Positions 26,401 through 34,413 of a stretch of DNA of 64,000 nt are shown in pieces; the first letter of the stretch is position 1, and each line of letters starts with the position of its first letter. The position numbers and the translations under genes are program-made. The notes beneath the pieces are model-generated. The model was not told where the DNA came from. It did not search any database and worked only from the letters and a program-made list of their open reading frames with translations. Source of the DNA: UMGS1889 sp900556055. GTDB taxonomy: Bacteria; Bacillota; Clostridia; Oscillospirales; Ruminococcaceae. The stretch spans positions 62,001 to 126,000 of the forward strand of contig CABQEV010000001.1 of NCBI GenBank assembly GCA_902463265.1. The letters run 5' to 3'.

Positions 26401-28176
26401 CCCGAAGTTGTCGAGAAGTATCTTTCTATGCTTGACAAGAGAGAGAAGGATATCCTCGATAAAGAGTTTGCCGACACCGTGGGAGATATCTCGGATATGG
26501 ATATCGCCGCTCTTGCCGAGGCTAAGAACAGGATCGCAGAAAATCCCGAATTCTCGTCCGCTGACGGATATGACGATATGCTTGCGAAGATCGACGGCAG
26601 GATCGCTGAGCTTAAAAAGGCTGAGCTTGATAAGCTTGTCGGCAGCGTAGGCGAGCTTGATCTCGACGGAATAAAGAAGTTTAAGGAGGACATCGAGGCT
26701 AAGAAGTCCGAGATGTCCGATGAAGAATATGCCGCATGCATGGAAAAGGCAGATCAGCAGGCAAATGCTCTTCGCCTGAAGGAGCTGGAAGGCATTTGTA
26801 CGGGATACAGCGATTTCGATCTTGCAAGATCCGAAGAAGCACTTGAAAAGGTCAGGGGCTGCGGATTTGACGAAGCTGTTTCCGAGCCATTCATCGAGCA
26901 GCTCACAGCCCATATCACCGAGCTTCACTCGAATTATCTGTTCAGCCTTGTTTCCGATATCGACAATATGTCCAGAGATCAGCTGAACGACGCTCTCGGA
27001 AAGATCAATGCCTACGGTTCAAATTGTCCCGAGGAGCTTAAAAAGAAGTATTCCGACAAGGTTACCGCAAAGCTGCATGAGATCGAGGATAAGGAGCTTC
27101 AGGGCGTATGCGGAAACCTCAGCGCACTGAATCTGAAGCAGACCAATGATCTGAAGGTCAAGATAGATACCATGGATATCGACAGAGAGGCGAAGAACCG
27201 CTACCTTGATGCTATCGACGAGCATATCATCATGCTCAAGAGCGTTGAGGCTGACGGATATGTCGATCAGCTTATCAAGATCATGGAAAACAACAATATT
27301 TCCAATGTTCAGTTCCATGTTCCGAGACTTTCAAAGGTATTTGACCTGAAATTCGGCGATGTATGCAAGAAGTATGTAAGCCCGGGAAGATACGAGATCC
27401 CGATGCTTATCCACGAGAGCAAGGCAGGCGTTGCCGATGACGGATTTACTATCACCAGTGAGTATTTATACTATAAATTCGCACAGGGCAAATTCGACCG
27501 TATCCCGCTTGAAAATATAGTTGAATTTATCCCGAAAAAGACACTTTTCGGTCAGCCGACCATTGAACTCAAGGAGAAGGACGGCAAGACCTACGATATC
27601 CCCTGCGGTATAGCAAAGGCAAATATCGACAATGCCGCAAAGGTGCTGACTCTGTTCATAAGCTACATAAAGCAGGAAAGAGCTGCTGCCAAGTTTGCTG
27701 AGATACAGGAAGCTGCCGAAGCGGAAAAGCATAATCAGAATGTTGTTTCCGAGCCTGTTCCCGCTGAGGAATCCGCTGAAACAAAGCAGGAAGCAACAGC
27801 CGAGGAACCCGCAGCAGAGCCTGTTCCAGAGGTAAAGGAAGCAGAAGCAGCTGCTCCAGAAGCTGCCGAGGAAAAGCCTGCTGAAACCGAAAAGGCTGAG
27901 GAAGCGGAAGAAAAGCCTGCTGAAGCTGAAGAGGCAGAAGAAGCTGAGGAAGCTTCCGAACCCGAGGAAAGCTCCGAAGAGGCTGAAAAGGCTGAGGATA
28001 AACCCGAGGAAGCCGAAAAGCCTGCTGAGACCGATGAGGTCAAGGAGGAAGCAGCCGAAAAGACTGAGCCTAAGCCGGAGCATACCCCAAAGAAGAGATT
28101 CTGCGAGGAGTGCGGTGCGCCTATCCTTAAACCGACTGCTAAGTTCTGCATGGAGTGCGGACACAAGCTGTCATAA
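23497..28176 (+). CDS. Giant helical-repeat protein with PH-like domain and zinc ribbon
   Basis: 1559-residue protein, not recognised as a whole. After an N-terminal region of about 470 residues, roughly fifteen tandem repeats of about 51 residues run from DNA ~24,930 to 27,250 (consensus LAELCxNISEMTSEQLExLK, then xGRYAPE, then a YLxKxxxRExEL helix). Next come a compact beta-rich domain (GFTITSEYLYYKF then IPLENIVEFIP) like a bacterial PH domain, an acidic E/A/P tail, and a C-terminal zinc ribbon FCEECGAP and FCMECGHKL. No signal or membrane helix. AAAGGTG lies 11 bases before 23497; an earlier ATG at 23440 would add a CGLCG pair. Likely a cytosolic scaffold (inference). Confidence 0.75.
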   Translation: MTMEVFKDYARFKEKCLNFSKRFADTYFGENCPVCHPTVENMIFVACSEEEARSNAIYIARMSDMLLQSDIGIDWDTFNLQEARRIAAENGHVYLTDLLYEDAFFAENWMINGKNDTVVISEEYMREKGKMYAPVTPLTNKVLCFKKIYNSFFWEKADPSKLLVLNKEYIGSKLEKYAADTAAAMPSLTAAGNAEINAFGGKITIDKNDARQEVVNKIFAALNDAVSTMKDNLTIIYAAGYSFSMVEYLSDILAKYLTKEGISVSKESFMSVYCLPLTAKLDDENVKKQLDVIDVRSEDEDVDCVKLAFLRYLEKEGGIGFEYVNHDADEYRNKLRNVECIPLSEKDEEKEALAALLGERPCNPAVFNLAMARFPEEDITPICEFWGIQPLSQDEVRDYVSREYFADALTDGEITAGYDKAAIILSVLKPVSDKYGLGETDEVKRLERYIDMMDRERRTYNGTVFDTVEDMKKAAKNEADVAELCTDLSAMTSKELSDLRAYIRSMPLDNHTAAKYLVKIKVAMNNSEKNTLSQMCLKLPFMTEAEINILCEKIGAMDCDEYIKKPFLKKAEDYKVSAQRDALTEMCRDADKLDGSAVSALAEKIRSGGYDKVLSRHFLRKLDNIGENSIRSDIAALCEGMESMANDQLEKLRNAISEKKYPNKYVAKVLRSIDSLENRNLLAEIREVFSGIEEAGREKIDELKKIISENKYDEMLISKYSEPIRLREIALNDADLDKKLEDIADMDNGGLAEIREIINSGNCSEEASENARKLVEEREYDIVSDELAEICSNISEMTSEQLEKIKEALFSGRYPAEMTGDYIAEVAQRERELLDLELAELCENVSEMTSEQLENLKLNLSSDRYAPEQTEEYLAKVETRERELQSLELVELCAEIGDMNQDQLDLLRMRLESGRYAPDLIAPYENKIDKRESEILVEQLAEKFENIDSMTRDDVNKLRPVVNDGDYAPEVVEKYLSMLDKREKDILDKEFADTVGDISDMDIAALAEAKNRIAENPEFSSADGYDDMLAKIDGRIAELKKAELDKLVGSVGELDLDGIKKFKEDIEAKKSEMSDEEYAACMEKADQQANALRLKELEGICTGYSDFDLARSEEALEKVRGCGFDEAVSEPFIEQLTAHITELHSNYLFSLVSDIDNMSRDQLNDALGKINAYGSNCPEELKKKYSDKVTAKLHEIEDKELQGVCGNLSALNLKQTNDLKVKIDTMDIDREAKNRYLDAIDEHIIMLKSVEADGYVDQLIKIMENNNISNVQFHVPRLSKVFDLKFGDVCKKYVSPGRYEIPMLIHESKAGVADDGFTITSEYLYYKFAQGKFDRIPLENIVEFIPKKTLFGQPTIELKEKDGKTYDIPCGIAKANIDNAAKVLTLFISYIKQERAAAKFAEIQEAAEAEKHNQNVVSEPVPAEESAETKQEATAEEPAAEPVPEVKEAEAAAPEAAEEKPAETEKAEEAEEKPAEAEEAEEAEEASEPEESSEEAEKAEDKPEEAEKPAETDEVKEEAAEKTEPKPEHTPKKRFCEECGAPILKPTAKFCMECGHKLS

Positions 28177-28196
28177 TTCAATGGGTTTTTAGTATT
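28172..28196 (+). repeat. Dispersed 26-bp repeat, copy 2
   Basis: Same core as at 16611 (ATTCAATGGGTTTTTAGTAT). Its first bases overlap the stop codon of the giant repeat protein gene, and the terminator stem starts immediately after it. Confidence 0.85.
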
Positions 28197-28232
28197 ACCG
28201 CCTGCGGAGATGCACTCTGCGGGCGGTTTTTT
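28197..28232 (+). terminator. Terminator of the giant repeat protein gene
   Basis: 13-bp stem beginning ACCGCC and ending GGCGGT (two G-T pairs inside), 5-base loop, then six T. Confidence 0.93.
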
Positions 28233-28241
28233 GTCGGATAA

Positions 28242-28281
28242 AAAATGATCGGCATTCCTTTTTCGGAGTGCCGATCATTTT
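28242..28281. terminator. Bidirectional terminator between the repeat-protein gene and yqeY
   Basis: Stem ATGATCGGCA / TGCCGATCAT with A and T tracts on both sides; mainly serves yqeY on the minus strand. Confidence 0.9.
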
Positions 28282-28298
28282 ATTGCTGATATACCGGA

Positions 28299-28742
28299 TC
28301 ATTTGCCCGATGCGATATCGGTGATGACCTTGTTTATGAGCTTTCCGTCTGCTTTGCCTTTAAGCTCAGCCATGATCGCCTTCATGTATGCGCCCTTGCT
28401 GCCGGATGCGATAAGGTCGCCGAATTTTTCCTTGATGAGCGGGAAAAGCTCGTCCTCGCCCATCTGAGCGGGTGCGAATGCCTTGATTATATCGTATTTG
28501 CTCTTGTATTCTTCAAGCTGTTCTGCGCAGTCTGCGGGGCAGGTATCGACCTGTTCCTTTGCGACCTTGAGTTCCTTTAAAATAACGGAATCAACAAGCT
28601 CGGATGTGATGTTGTCACGTGTGCCGCCGTCGATAGCTGCTTTCTTGACAGCTGCGATCAGTGTCTGGACAGCTTCCTTTTTGTTGGTGTCGTGAGCCTT
28701 CATTGCGTCTTTGAGGGCATTCTGAAGTTCTGCAAATTCCAT
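28299..28742 (-). CDS. yqeY: GatB/YqeY domain protein
   Basis: 147-residue YqeY protein, a helical tRNA-binding-like domain related to the tail of GatB. Marks are LKDAMKAHDTNKKEAVQTLI at the N-terminus, the conserved SKYDIIKAFAPAQM in the middle, and the C-terminal GKLINKVITDI. Full length for the family. It may assist tRNA-dependent amidation, but its role is unproven. Monocistronic, with a consensus promoter and its own terminator. Confidence 0.93.
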   Translation of the reverse strand: MEFAELQNALKDAMKAHDTNKKEAVQTLIAAVKKAAIDGGTRDNITSELVDSVILKELKVAKEQVDTCPADCAEQLEEYKSKYDIIKAFAPAQMGEDELFPLIKEKFGDLIASGSKGAYMKAIMAELKGKADGKLINKVITDIASGK

Positions 28743-28806
28743 TTCATTTTCCTCCGTTTATGTTTTTCGGATCATATGCCAATCGGGGCATTATCCTTGT
28801 ATTTAC

Positions 28807-28835
28807 ATTATATCACTCTTGTTTTTTCCTGTCAA
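28807..28835 (-). promoter_or_regulatory. Consensus sigma-A promoter of yqeY
   Basis: Minus-strand TTGACA, 17 bases, TATAAT, a perfect consensus 65 bases before the yqeY ATG. Confidence 0.9.
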
Positions 28836-28854
28836 TGGCATAAAAAACCGATTG

Positions 28855-28945
28855 TTATTCGCTTAAAATGTAAAAAATATGATTATACCCTTTACAAATA
28901 TGCCGATTTATAGTAAAATAGAATTATAAACGTTTAAGCGAATAA
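28855..28945. promoter_or_regulatory. 13-bp inverted repeat bracketing the pullulanase promoter
   Basis: TTATTCGCTTAAA (28855-28867) and its exact reverse complement TTTAAGCGAATAA (28933-28945) lie 65 bases apart, one upstream of the -35 and one downstream of the -10. The right site is itself a near palindrome (CGTTTAAGCG). This is the layout of paired operators for a repressor that loops DNA. The regulator is not identified. Confidence 0.6.
28891..28919 (+). promoter_or_regulatory. Sigma-A promoter of pulA
   Basis: TTTACA, 17 bases, TAAAAT, 56 bases before the TTG start. Confidence 0.75.
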
Positions 28946-28974
28946 TAATCATCTTAAAATATGGGGTGCTTTGA

Positions 28975-30906
28975 TTGATACATGAAGCTGAGGAAAAATA
29001 TTATTTTGACGGAGAGCTGGGTGCGGTCTATACGCCTGAGTCTACCGAATTCAGAATGTGGTCGCCTTTTGCGGAGGAGGTCTCGCTGAATATTTATCCC
29101 GACGGAACGGATTCTCCAGCGAGCGATATCGTGCCGATGACAAAGGACGAAAACGGCGTGTGGAGCGTAAAATGTCAGGGCGATCTTGACAATGTTTATT
29201 ACACATATTCAGTGACCTTCGAGGGAGTAGCCGAGGAAACGATCGACATATATGCAAAGGCGGCAGGAGTGAACGGCAACAGGGGTGAGGTCGTGAACTT
29301 TGCCAAGACAAACCCTATCGGCTGGGGAAATTTCAAGGCAAAGCCGCTGAAAAATTATACCGATGCTGTTATCTACGAAACTCATGTCAGGGATTTTTCC
29401 GTTGACAGGAGCGGCGGATTTACTCACAAGGGCAAATTCCTTGCATTCACCGAAACGGGAATGTACAATCAGTACGGCGATAAGGTCGGAATTGACCATC
29501 TTATCGAGCTGGGAATAACTCATGTGCATCTGCTGCCTGTTTTCGATTATTATACGGTTGATGAGTCCAAGACGGAAAAGCCGCAGTTCAACTGGGGATA
29601 TGATCCGAAAAACTTCAATTTCCCCGAGGGATCATATTCGACCGATCCTTATGAGGGAAAAACAAGGATAGTTGAGTTCAAGCGAATGGTCCATGCTCTG
29701 CATAAGGCGGGCATAGCTGTTGTAATGGACGTGGTTTACAATCACACCTATCAGACGCTGGATTCTGCATTCACAAAGTCATTCCCCAGATATTATTACA
29801 GAAACTTCGGCGAGCATTATTCCAACGGTTCAGGCTGCGGAAACGACCTTGCGACTGAGCGTAAAATGGTCAGAAAATTTATCGTTGACAGCCTTGTTTT
29901 CTGGACGAAAGAATATCACATAGACGGCTTCCGCTTCGATCTTATGGGACTTTACGACATCGAAACGATGAATATCATATATAAGACGCTGAAGGAAATG
30001 AACCCAAGCCTTATTCTCTACGGCGAGGGCTGGACGGGCGGAGATACGCCGCTTGAATGGGAAAAGCGTGCGATGAAGCACAATGCCGTCCATATGCCGA
30101 ATGTTGCATTTTTCAGTGATGATTTCCGCGATACTGTCAAGGGAAATGTTTTTGAAAACCATCTTAAGGGATATGTCAACGGCGCACCGAACAGCACGGA
30201 AAATGCCAAGGAGATCGTCACCGGACGCACCCGTCACCCGCAGCTTCCCACACTCGAAAAATATGCATGGGCAGACTCGCCCGCACAGGTCGTGAACTAT
30301 GTCGAAGCACACGATAACCTCACTCTCTGGGATAAGCTGCACTACACAAATCCCACGGACAGCGAGGAAATGCGCATCAGAATGGATAAGCTGGCAGCGG
30401 CATTCGTGTTCCTTTCACAGGGCATTCCGTTTATTCAGGCGGGACAGGATTTTCTGCGTTCAAAGCCTCTCCCCGGCGGTGCATTCGACCACAACAGCTA
30501 CAATGCCCCCGATATCATCAACAGCCTGAAATGGGACAGAAAGCATGATTACCGCAAGGTCTTTGACTATTACAAGGGCCTTATCGCATTCAGGAAAAAT
30601 CACAGAGGGCTGCGCATGACCGAACGTGAGGAGATCGCTGCGCAGCTGCGCTTCCTTGACAGGCTGCCGTCCAAGATGATAGGCTTTGTTATCACATCGG
30701 ATGACAAGCTTTCGGAAATGATCGTGTTTATGAATCCTGAGCCGTATGAGGCTGATCTTTACGCTTTCGGCGAATATGATGTATATATCGACGGCGAAAG
30801 AGCGGGAAATACACCGCTTTATAAGGTGAACGGTGCTTATAAGATTGGTCCGATAAGCTGCATGGTACTCGGAAAAACTGAGGACGGACAGGATCAGGAG
30901 GGCTGA
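28975..30906 (+). CDS. pulA: Type I pullulanase (glycoside hydrolase family 13)
   Basis: 643-residue debranching enzyme that cuts alpha-1,6 links in pullulan, glycogen or limit dextrins. An N-terminal CBM48-like domain (FRMWSPFAEEVSLNIY) precedes the GH13 barrel. The type I signature FNWGYDPKNFNFPEGSY is near residue 200, MDVVYNHTY near 250, the nucleophile in GFRFDLMG near 320, the acid/base in LYGEGW near 348, and the transition-state aspartate in EAHDNLTLWD. No signal peptide, so it acts inside the cell on imported oligosaccharides or glycogen. The start is TTG with GGGGTG 6 bases upstream; the nearby ATG at 28961 is out of frame and stops at once. Its stop overlaps the convergent spoIID gene by 13 bases. 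Confidence 0.93.
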   Translation: MIHEAEEKYYFDGELGAVYTPESTEFRMWSPFAEEVSLNIYPDGTDSPASDIVPMTKDENGVWSVKCQGDLDNVYYTYSVTFEGVAEETIDIYAKAAGVNGNRGEVVNFAKTNPIGWGNFKAKPLKNYTDAVIYETHVRDFSVDRSGGFTHKGKFLAFTETGMYNQYGDKVGIDHLIELGITHVHLLPVFDYYTVDESKTEKPQFNWGYDPKNFNFPEGSYSTDPYEGKTRIVEFKRMVHALHKAGIAVVMDVVYNHTYQTLDSAFTKSFPRYYYRNFGEHYSNGSGCGNDLATERKMVRKFIVDSLVFWTKEYHIDGFRFDLMGLYDIETMNIIYKTLKEMNPSLILYGEGWTGGDTPLEWEKRAMKHNAVHMPNVAFFSDDFRDTVKGNVFENHLKGYVNGAPNSTENAKEIVTGRTRHPQLPTLEKYAWADSPAQVVNYVEAHDNLTLWDKLHYTNPTDSEEMRIRMDKLAAAFVFLSQGIPFIQAGQDFLRSKPLPGGAFDHNSYNAPDIINSLKWDRKHDYRKVFDYYKGLIAFRKNHRGLRMTEREEIAAQLRFLDRLPSKMIGFVITSDDKLSEMIVFMNPEPYEADLYAFGEYDVYIDGERAGNTPLYKVNGAYKIGPISCMVLGKTEDGQDQEG

Positions 30907-31826
30907 ACTCCGTAAAAATGCATCAGGATAGCTTTGTAGTCCGCACCGCCTTCAGCCATTTCCTCGGCACCGCTCTGGCACATTCCGCAGAGGTGCCCCG
31001 TGCCGCTGACGGTGAAGGTCAGGCTGTCTCCGTTATCGGAAAAATCAAATCTTTGTGACGGAATATTCAGTATGCGGCAAAGCTCCGCTCCCGTGACATT
31101 CCTGCCGAAAAGATCGGCGGAAATGACTGTGGAGGCGGGGCTTTTTTCTGTTATTCTGAGGATATCGCCCGAGGGCTTTTCGTTATATTCGGCTTCGTAT
31201 CTTGCCGATATCTCGGCATATGTCATAACGATGTCCTCCGTATCATCGCCCGATGTCATGCTTTCGGTGCTTTGCAGATAGGGGACGGCTTCTCCGAAAG
31301 CATATTCCGCAGACTCGGTATATCCCGAGGAATATGCATGAAAGACCGCTGCGATAGGCTCGCCCTGCCATGCAAGATATTCGCCCGAAACGGCTTCACA
31401 GGCGGCTCTGACCTTTTGGTATGCCGCATCATAATCATCGCCGAAAAAGGCACGGGCTTCGGACTCGGTGAAAAATTCCTGATATTCGCTGCGGCTGTCG
31501 GTGAAGTCATATCCATCGCCCGAGCCTTTCAGACGGAGCGCATATGTATTTGCCGCAACTGCCTGCGCTTTCAGGGCTTCTTCGCTGTATTCCCAAGGCA
31601 TCTGCGCAAGGACCGCACCCGTCACATAGTCGTCGGCGGGGATATCACGCACCTCTCCCGCATCAGAAAAATATACCGAAAAATATTTGTTATCTGAACA
31701 TTCCAGAGTGACTTGTGATGGCGATGATGCGCCTTCCTGCGGCTTTTTTTCGGTCATCAGCGAAAACGTCGGCACTGCTGCCAGCAGCATCATCCAGATC
31801 ACAGCACATTTTATATTTTCTTTCAT
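30894..31826 (-). CDS. spoIID: SpoIID/LytB domain protein (stage II sporulation protein D)
   Basis: 310-residue membrane-anchored peptidoglycan-processing protein. An N-terminal signal-anchor (IKCAVIWMMLLAAVPTFSL) precedes the SpoIID domain with DYVTGAVLAQMPWEYSEEAL, LKAQAVAANTYAL, the central AAVFHAYSSGYT, and the C-terminal SGTGHLCGMCQSGAEEMA. SpoIID is a lytic transglycosylase for engulfment during sporulation. The start at 31826 is preferred because AAAGGA is 8 bases upstream. The gene is divergent from citrate synthase and not in the usual spoIID neighbourhood, so it could be a SpoIID-like paralogue. Confidence 0.88.
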   Translation of the reverse strand: MKENIKCAVIWMMLLAAVPTFSLMTEKKPQEGASSPSQVTLECSDNKYFSVYFSDAGEVRDIPADDYVTGAVLAQMPWEYSEEALKAQAVAANTYALRLKGSGDGYDFTDSRSEYQEFFTESEARAFFGDDYDAAYQKVRAACEAVSGEYLAWQGEPIAAVFHAYSSGYTESAEYAFGEAVPYLQSTESMTSGDDTEDIVMTYAEISARYEAEYNEKPSGDILRITEKSPASTVISADLFGRNVTGAELCRILNIPSQRFDFSDNGDSLTFTVSGTGHLCGMCQSGAEEMAEGGADYKAILMHFYGVQPS

Positions 31827-31856
31827 ATGCATCGTCCTTTCTTTTGGCAAAAATGC

Positions 31857-31885
31857 TTGACAAGTCGTCAAAATTGTAGTAATAT
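31857..31885 (+). promoter_or_regulatory. Sigma-A promoter of the citrate synthase gene
   Basis: TTGACA, 17 bases, TAATAT. The -35 is part of a small dyad TTGAC-AAGTC-GTCAA (31857-31871), a possible operator. It lies 31 bases upstream of the spoIID start on the other strand. Confidence 0.8.
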
Positions 31886-31946
31886 ATTATTATCAGGGCT
31901 TGCTGTATACCTGTCCTTTGAAATCTGAAAATCAGGGTGAAGTATA

Positions 31947-33302
31947 TTGAATAATTCGAATTATGAAGATAACATTAAAATATTATGCAGCGAGGTTATG
32001 AAAAATAACACCATTCCCGCAAGATATTATGAAAAATATCAGGTCAAGAGAGGTCTGAGAAATTCCGACGGCTCGGGCGTTATGGCGGGAATTACGAATA
32101 TATGCAACGTTCACGGATATGTAATGAGTGAGGGCGAAAAAACTCCTATCAAGGGTGAGCTTATTTACAGAGGCTACAATATCGAGGATATTGTAAAGAA
32201 CACCGTTGAAAGAGGAAGATTCGGCTTTGAGGAGGTCGTGTATCTCCTGCTTTTCGGCGAGCTGCCTGATGCGGAACAGCTCAAGCGCCTTACCGATATG
32301 CTCGCAACGTTCAGAGAGCTTCCCGAGAATTTTGCCGAGGACATGATATTCAAGGCTCCTTCGCCGAATATAATGAACAAGATGGCAAGAAGTGTTCTCG
32401 CTATGTATTCCTTTGATGAAAATCCCGAGGATATGTCCCTTGAAGCTGAGCTTATGCGTGCTATCAAGGTTATAGCAAGACTTCCTGCTACAATGGTCGC
32501 TGCATACCAGATAAAGAGACGTTATTACGATAAAGAGTCACTTGTTATGCATCAGATAAATCCCAACGAGGCTACTGCGGAGAGCATTCTCTCAACTCTC
32601 AGACTTGACAGACAGTATACCCCCGAGGAGGCTAAGCTGCTCGATCTTATGCTGATAATCCACGCTGAGCACGGCGGCGGAAACAACTCCACATTTACCT
32701 GCCGTACGCTGACATCTTCGGGTACAGATGCTTATGCGGCATATGCGGGAGCTATCTCTTCGCTGAAGGGACACCGTCACGGCGGCGCAAACGCAAAGGT
32801 AATGCGCCAGCTTAATGAGCTGAAGGAAAATATCGCTCACTGGGACAATGACGCAGAGGTCGCAGATTACATAAGAAAAGTATTCAGAAAAGAAGCGGGC
32901 GACGGTTCGGGACTTATCTACGGTATGGGACACGCTGTCTATACCATCTCCGACCCGAGAGCTGTTATACTGAAGGAAAATGCGATGAAGCTCGCAAAGG
33001 GTACCGAGCTTGAAGATGAATTCATGCTGCTTGATGCAGTTGAAAGACTGACTCCGCAGGTGTTCGCTGAGGTAAAGGGCGATTATAAGGTAATGTGCGC
33101 AAACGTTGACCTTTATTCGGGACTTGTTTACAAGATGCTCAGGATCCCGCCCGAGCTTTGCACACCTCTCTTCGCTGTTTCGAGAATTTCGGGCTGGTCA
33201 GCTCACAGAATAGAAGAAATGCTTACTTGCGGACGCATTATCCGTCCTGCATACAAGGCTATCAACCATGATAGAGTATATATTCCGCTTGAAGAACGAT
33301 GA
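31947..33302 (+). CDS. gltA: Citrate synthase
   Basis: 451-residue citrate/2-methylcitrate synthase that condenses oxaloacetate and acetyl-CoA. Catalytic regions are visible: HAEHGGGNNSTFTCRTLTSS, SLKGHRHGGAN, YGMGHAVYTISDPRA and the NVDLYSGLVYKML aspartate. The start is TTG at 31947, with GGGTG 8 bases upstream. It gives the N-terminal extension (about 45 residues before RGLRNSDGSG) normal for the long clostridial form. In an anaerobe it probably feeds 2-oxoglutarate and glutamate synthesis. The membrane protein downstream is 18 bases away and likely co-transcribed. Confidence 0.94.
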   Translation: MNNSNYEDNIKILCSEVMKNNTIPARYYEKYQVKRGLRNSDGSGVMAGITNICNVHGYVMSEGEKTPIKGELIYRGYNIEDIVKNTVERGRFGFEEVVYLLLFGELPDAEQLKRLTDMLATFRELPENFAEDMIFKAPSPNIMNKMARSVLAMYSFDENPEDMSLEAELMRAIKVIARLPATMVAAYQIKRRYYDKESLVMHQINPNEATAESILSTLRLDRQYTPEEAKLLDLMLIIHAEHGGGNNSTFTCRTLTSSGTDAYAAYAGAISSLKGHRHGGANAKVMRQLNELKENIAHWDNDAEVADYIRKVFRKEAGDGSGLIYGMGHAVYTISDPRAVILKENAMKLAKGTELEDEFMLLDAVERLTPQVFAEVKGDYKVMCANVDLYSGLVYKMLRIPPELCTPLFAVSRISGWSAHRIEEMLTCGRIIRPAYKAINHDRVYIPLEER

Positions 33303-33320
33303 TGTTATGGGGGCATAATT

Positions 33321-34307
33321 ATGAAGCAGAAACTATCTCAGGCAAAAAGCAAAGGCAAATCCGGCGTTATCTCGCTTGACAGAAGGAAGTCCTTCTGGGT
33401 ATTCCTTGCTGCGGCTGTTATCGGCACGCTGCTGCGTACTTACCAGCTTTATGCGGATATGGATCACACTACGGGATATTACACAAAGGGTTCGCTGTTT
33501 CTTAATGTTACATCTATTGTGCTTATCGCCGCTTTTATTTTGATAATGCTGATAGTTTTCCTCGGCAGCTCGAGAGACAGGGTGATCGAGTCATGTATTC
33601 TGCTTAACCCTATGCGCATAAAATATCATAAGCTTACAAAGAAGCTTTCTTCAATGGTCGCTGTCGGCGCACTTATAATGTCCGCACTTACCATGTGCGA
33701 ATTCGGTGTTGATGTGTACTCCGCTGTGGCTGAAAAGACATTCGGCACTATGGGCATCATTATAATGGCACTCATGTTTATTGCTGCGATCACGCTTATC
33801 TCAGTGGCGGCAGGTGTGCTGAACGGAACGGGCATCTCAAAGGGTCACTGCTTCTTCCTCGCTTCTATCCCGGTATGGAAGACCTGCGAGGTCCTGCAGA
33901 TGGCGATGACCGATGTTACGGTGTCAAATTATTCGCTGAAGATCTACGATATGTTCACTGATATGGCTGCGGCGATCTTCTTCCTTGCAGTTATCAGATT
34001 TTTCCTCGGCTTTGAAAAGAAGCATACGAGATGCAACCTTATCATCTGGGGATATATAACCGCAGTGCTTGCGGTAGTTTCAACTATCCCGAGATATGCT
34101 ATGTTCTATCTGCTGCCTTTCGACGGCAGAGCATTCCTTATCCAGCCGAATATAAGCGACCTGGGACTGATCTTCTTCCCGCCCGCACTTATTCAGGTAT
34201 TCTGGACAGCGTTTGAGTACAAGGTTATGCCTAAGCTCAATCCGTTCGGCCGCCGCCGCTGGGTAAGCCGCAGCACTGATGTTAATAAGGGAATGAAATC
34301 AATATGA
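33321..34307 (+). CDS. Multipass membrane protein of unknown function
   Basis: 328-residue integral membrane protein, not recognised. After a basic cytosolic lead (QAKSKGKSG, DRRKS) there are about eight predicted hydrophobic helices, for example FWVFLAAAVIGTLL, VTSIVLIAAFILIML, MGIIIMALMFIAAITLI and FLAVIRFFLGF. The C-terminal tail is basic (NPFGRRRWVSRS). No enzyme motif is seen. It follows citrate synthase by 18 bases with a GGGGG ribosome site. The gene ends just before the folded leader of the next gene. Confidence 0.75.
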   Translation: MKQKLSQAKSKGKSGVISLDRRKSFWVFLAAAVIGTLLRTYQLYADMDHTTGYYTKGSLFLNVTSIVLIAAFILIMLIVFLGSSRDRVIESCILLNPMRIKYHKLTKKLSSMVAVGALIMSALTMCEFGVDVYSAVAEKTFGTMGIIIMALMFIAAITLISVAAGVLNGTGISKGHCFFLASIPVWKTCEVLQMAMTDVTVSNYSLKIYDMFTDMAAAIFFLAVIRFFLGFEKKHTRCNLIIWGYITAVLAVVSTIPRYAMFYLLPFDGRAFLIQPNISDLGLIFFPPALIQVFWTAFEYKVMPKLNPFGRRRWVSRSTDVNKGMKSI

Positions 34308-34318
34308 TGGGACGGTGA

Positions 34319-34394
34319 CGGCACTGCGCCGCTCCTGCTCGGCAGGGCGTACTTTTTACAGTACGCCTGTTTGCGTATACAGGGAACAGTGCCG
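34319..34394 (+). promoter_or_regulatory. Folded leader before a lipoprotein gene
   Basis: Three helices form a junction: P1 CGGCACTG / CAGTGCCG (34319-34326 with 34387-34394), P2 GCCG / CGGC (34328-34331 with 34340-34343) and P3 GGCGTAC / GTACGCC (34346-34352 with 34361-34367). The ribosome site GAAAGGA starts 7 bases after P1. It could be a cis-regulatory RNA or a processing signal. No known riboswitch class is recognised. Confidence 0.5.
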
Positions 34395-34413
34395 CTTACC
34401 GAAAGGATCTTTA

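Noticed and set aside
25648..26928. 426-residue minus-strand frame inside the giant repeat protein gene
   Set aside because: Explained by the repetitive, codon-biased sense gene; its own repeats mirror those of the sense strand.
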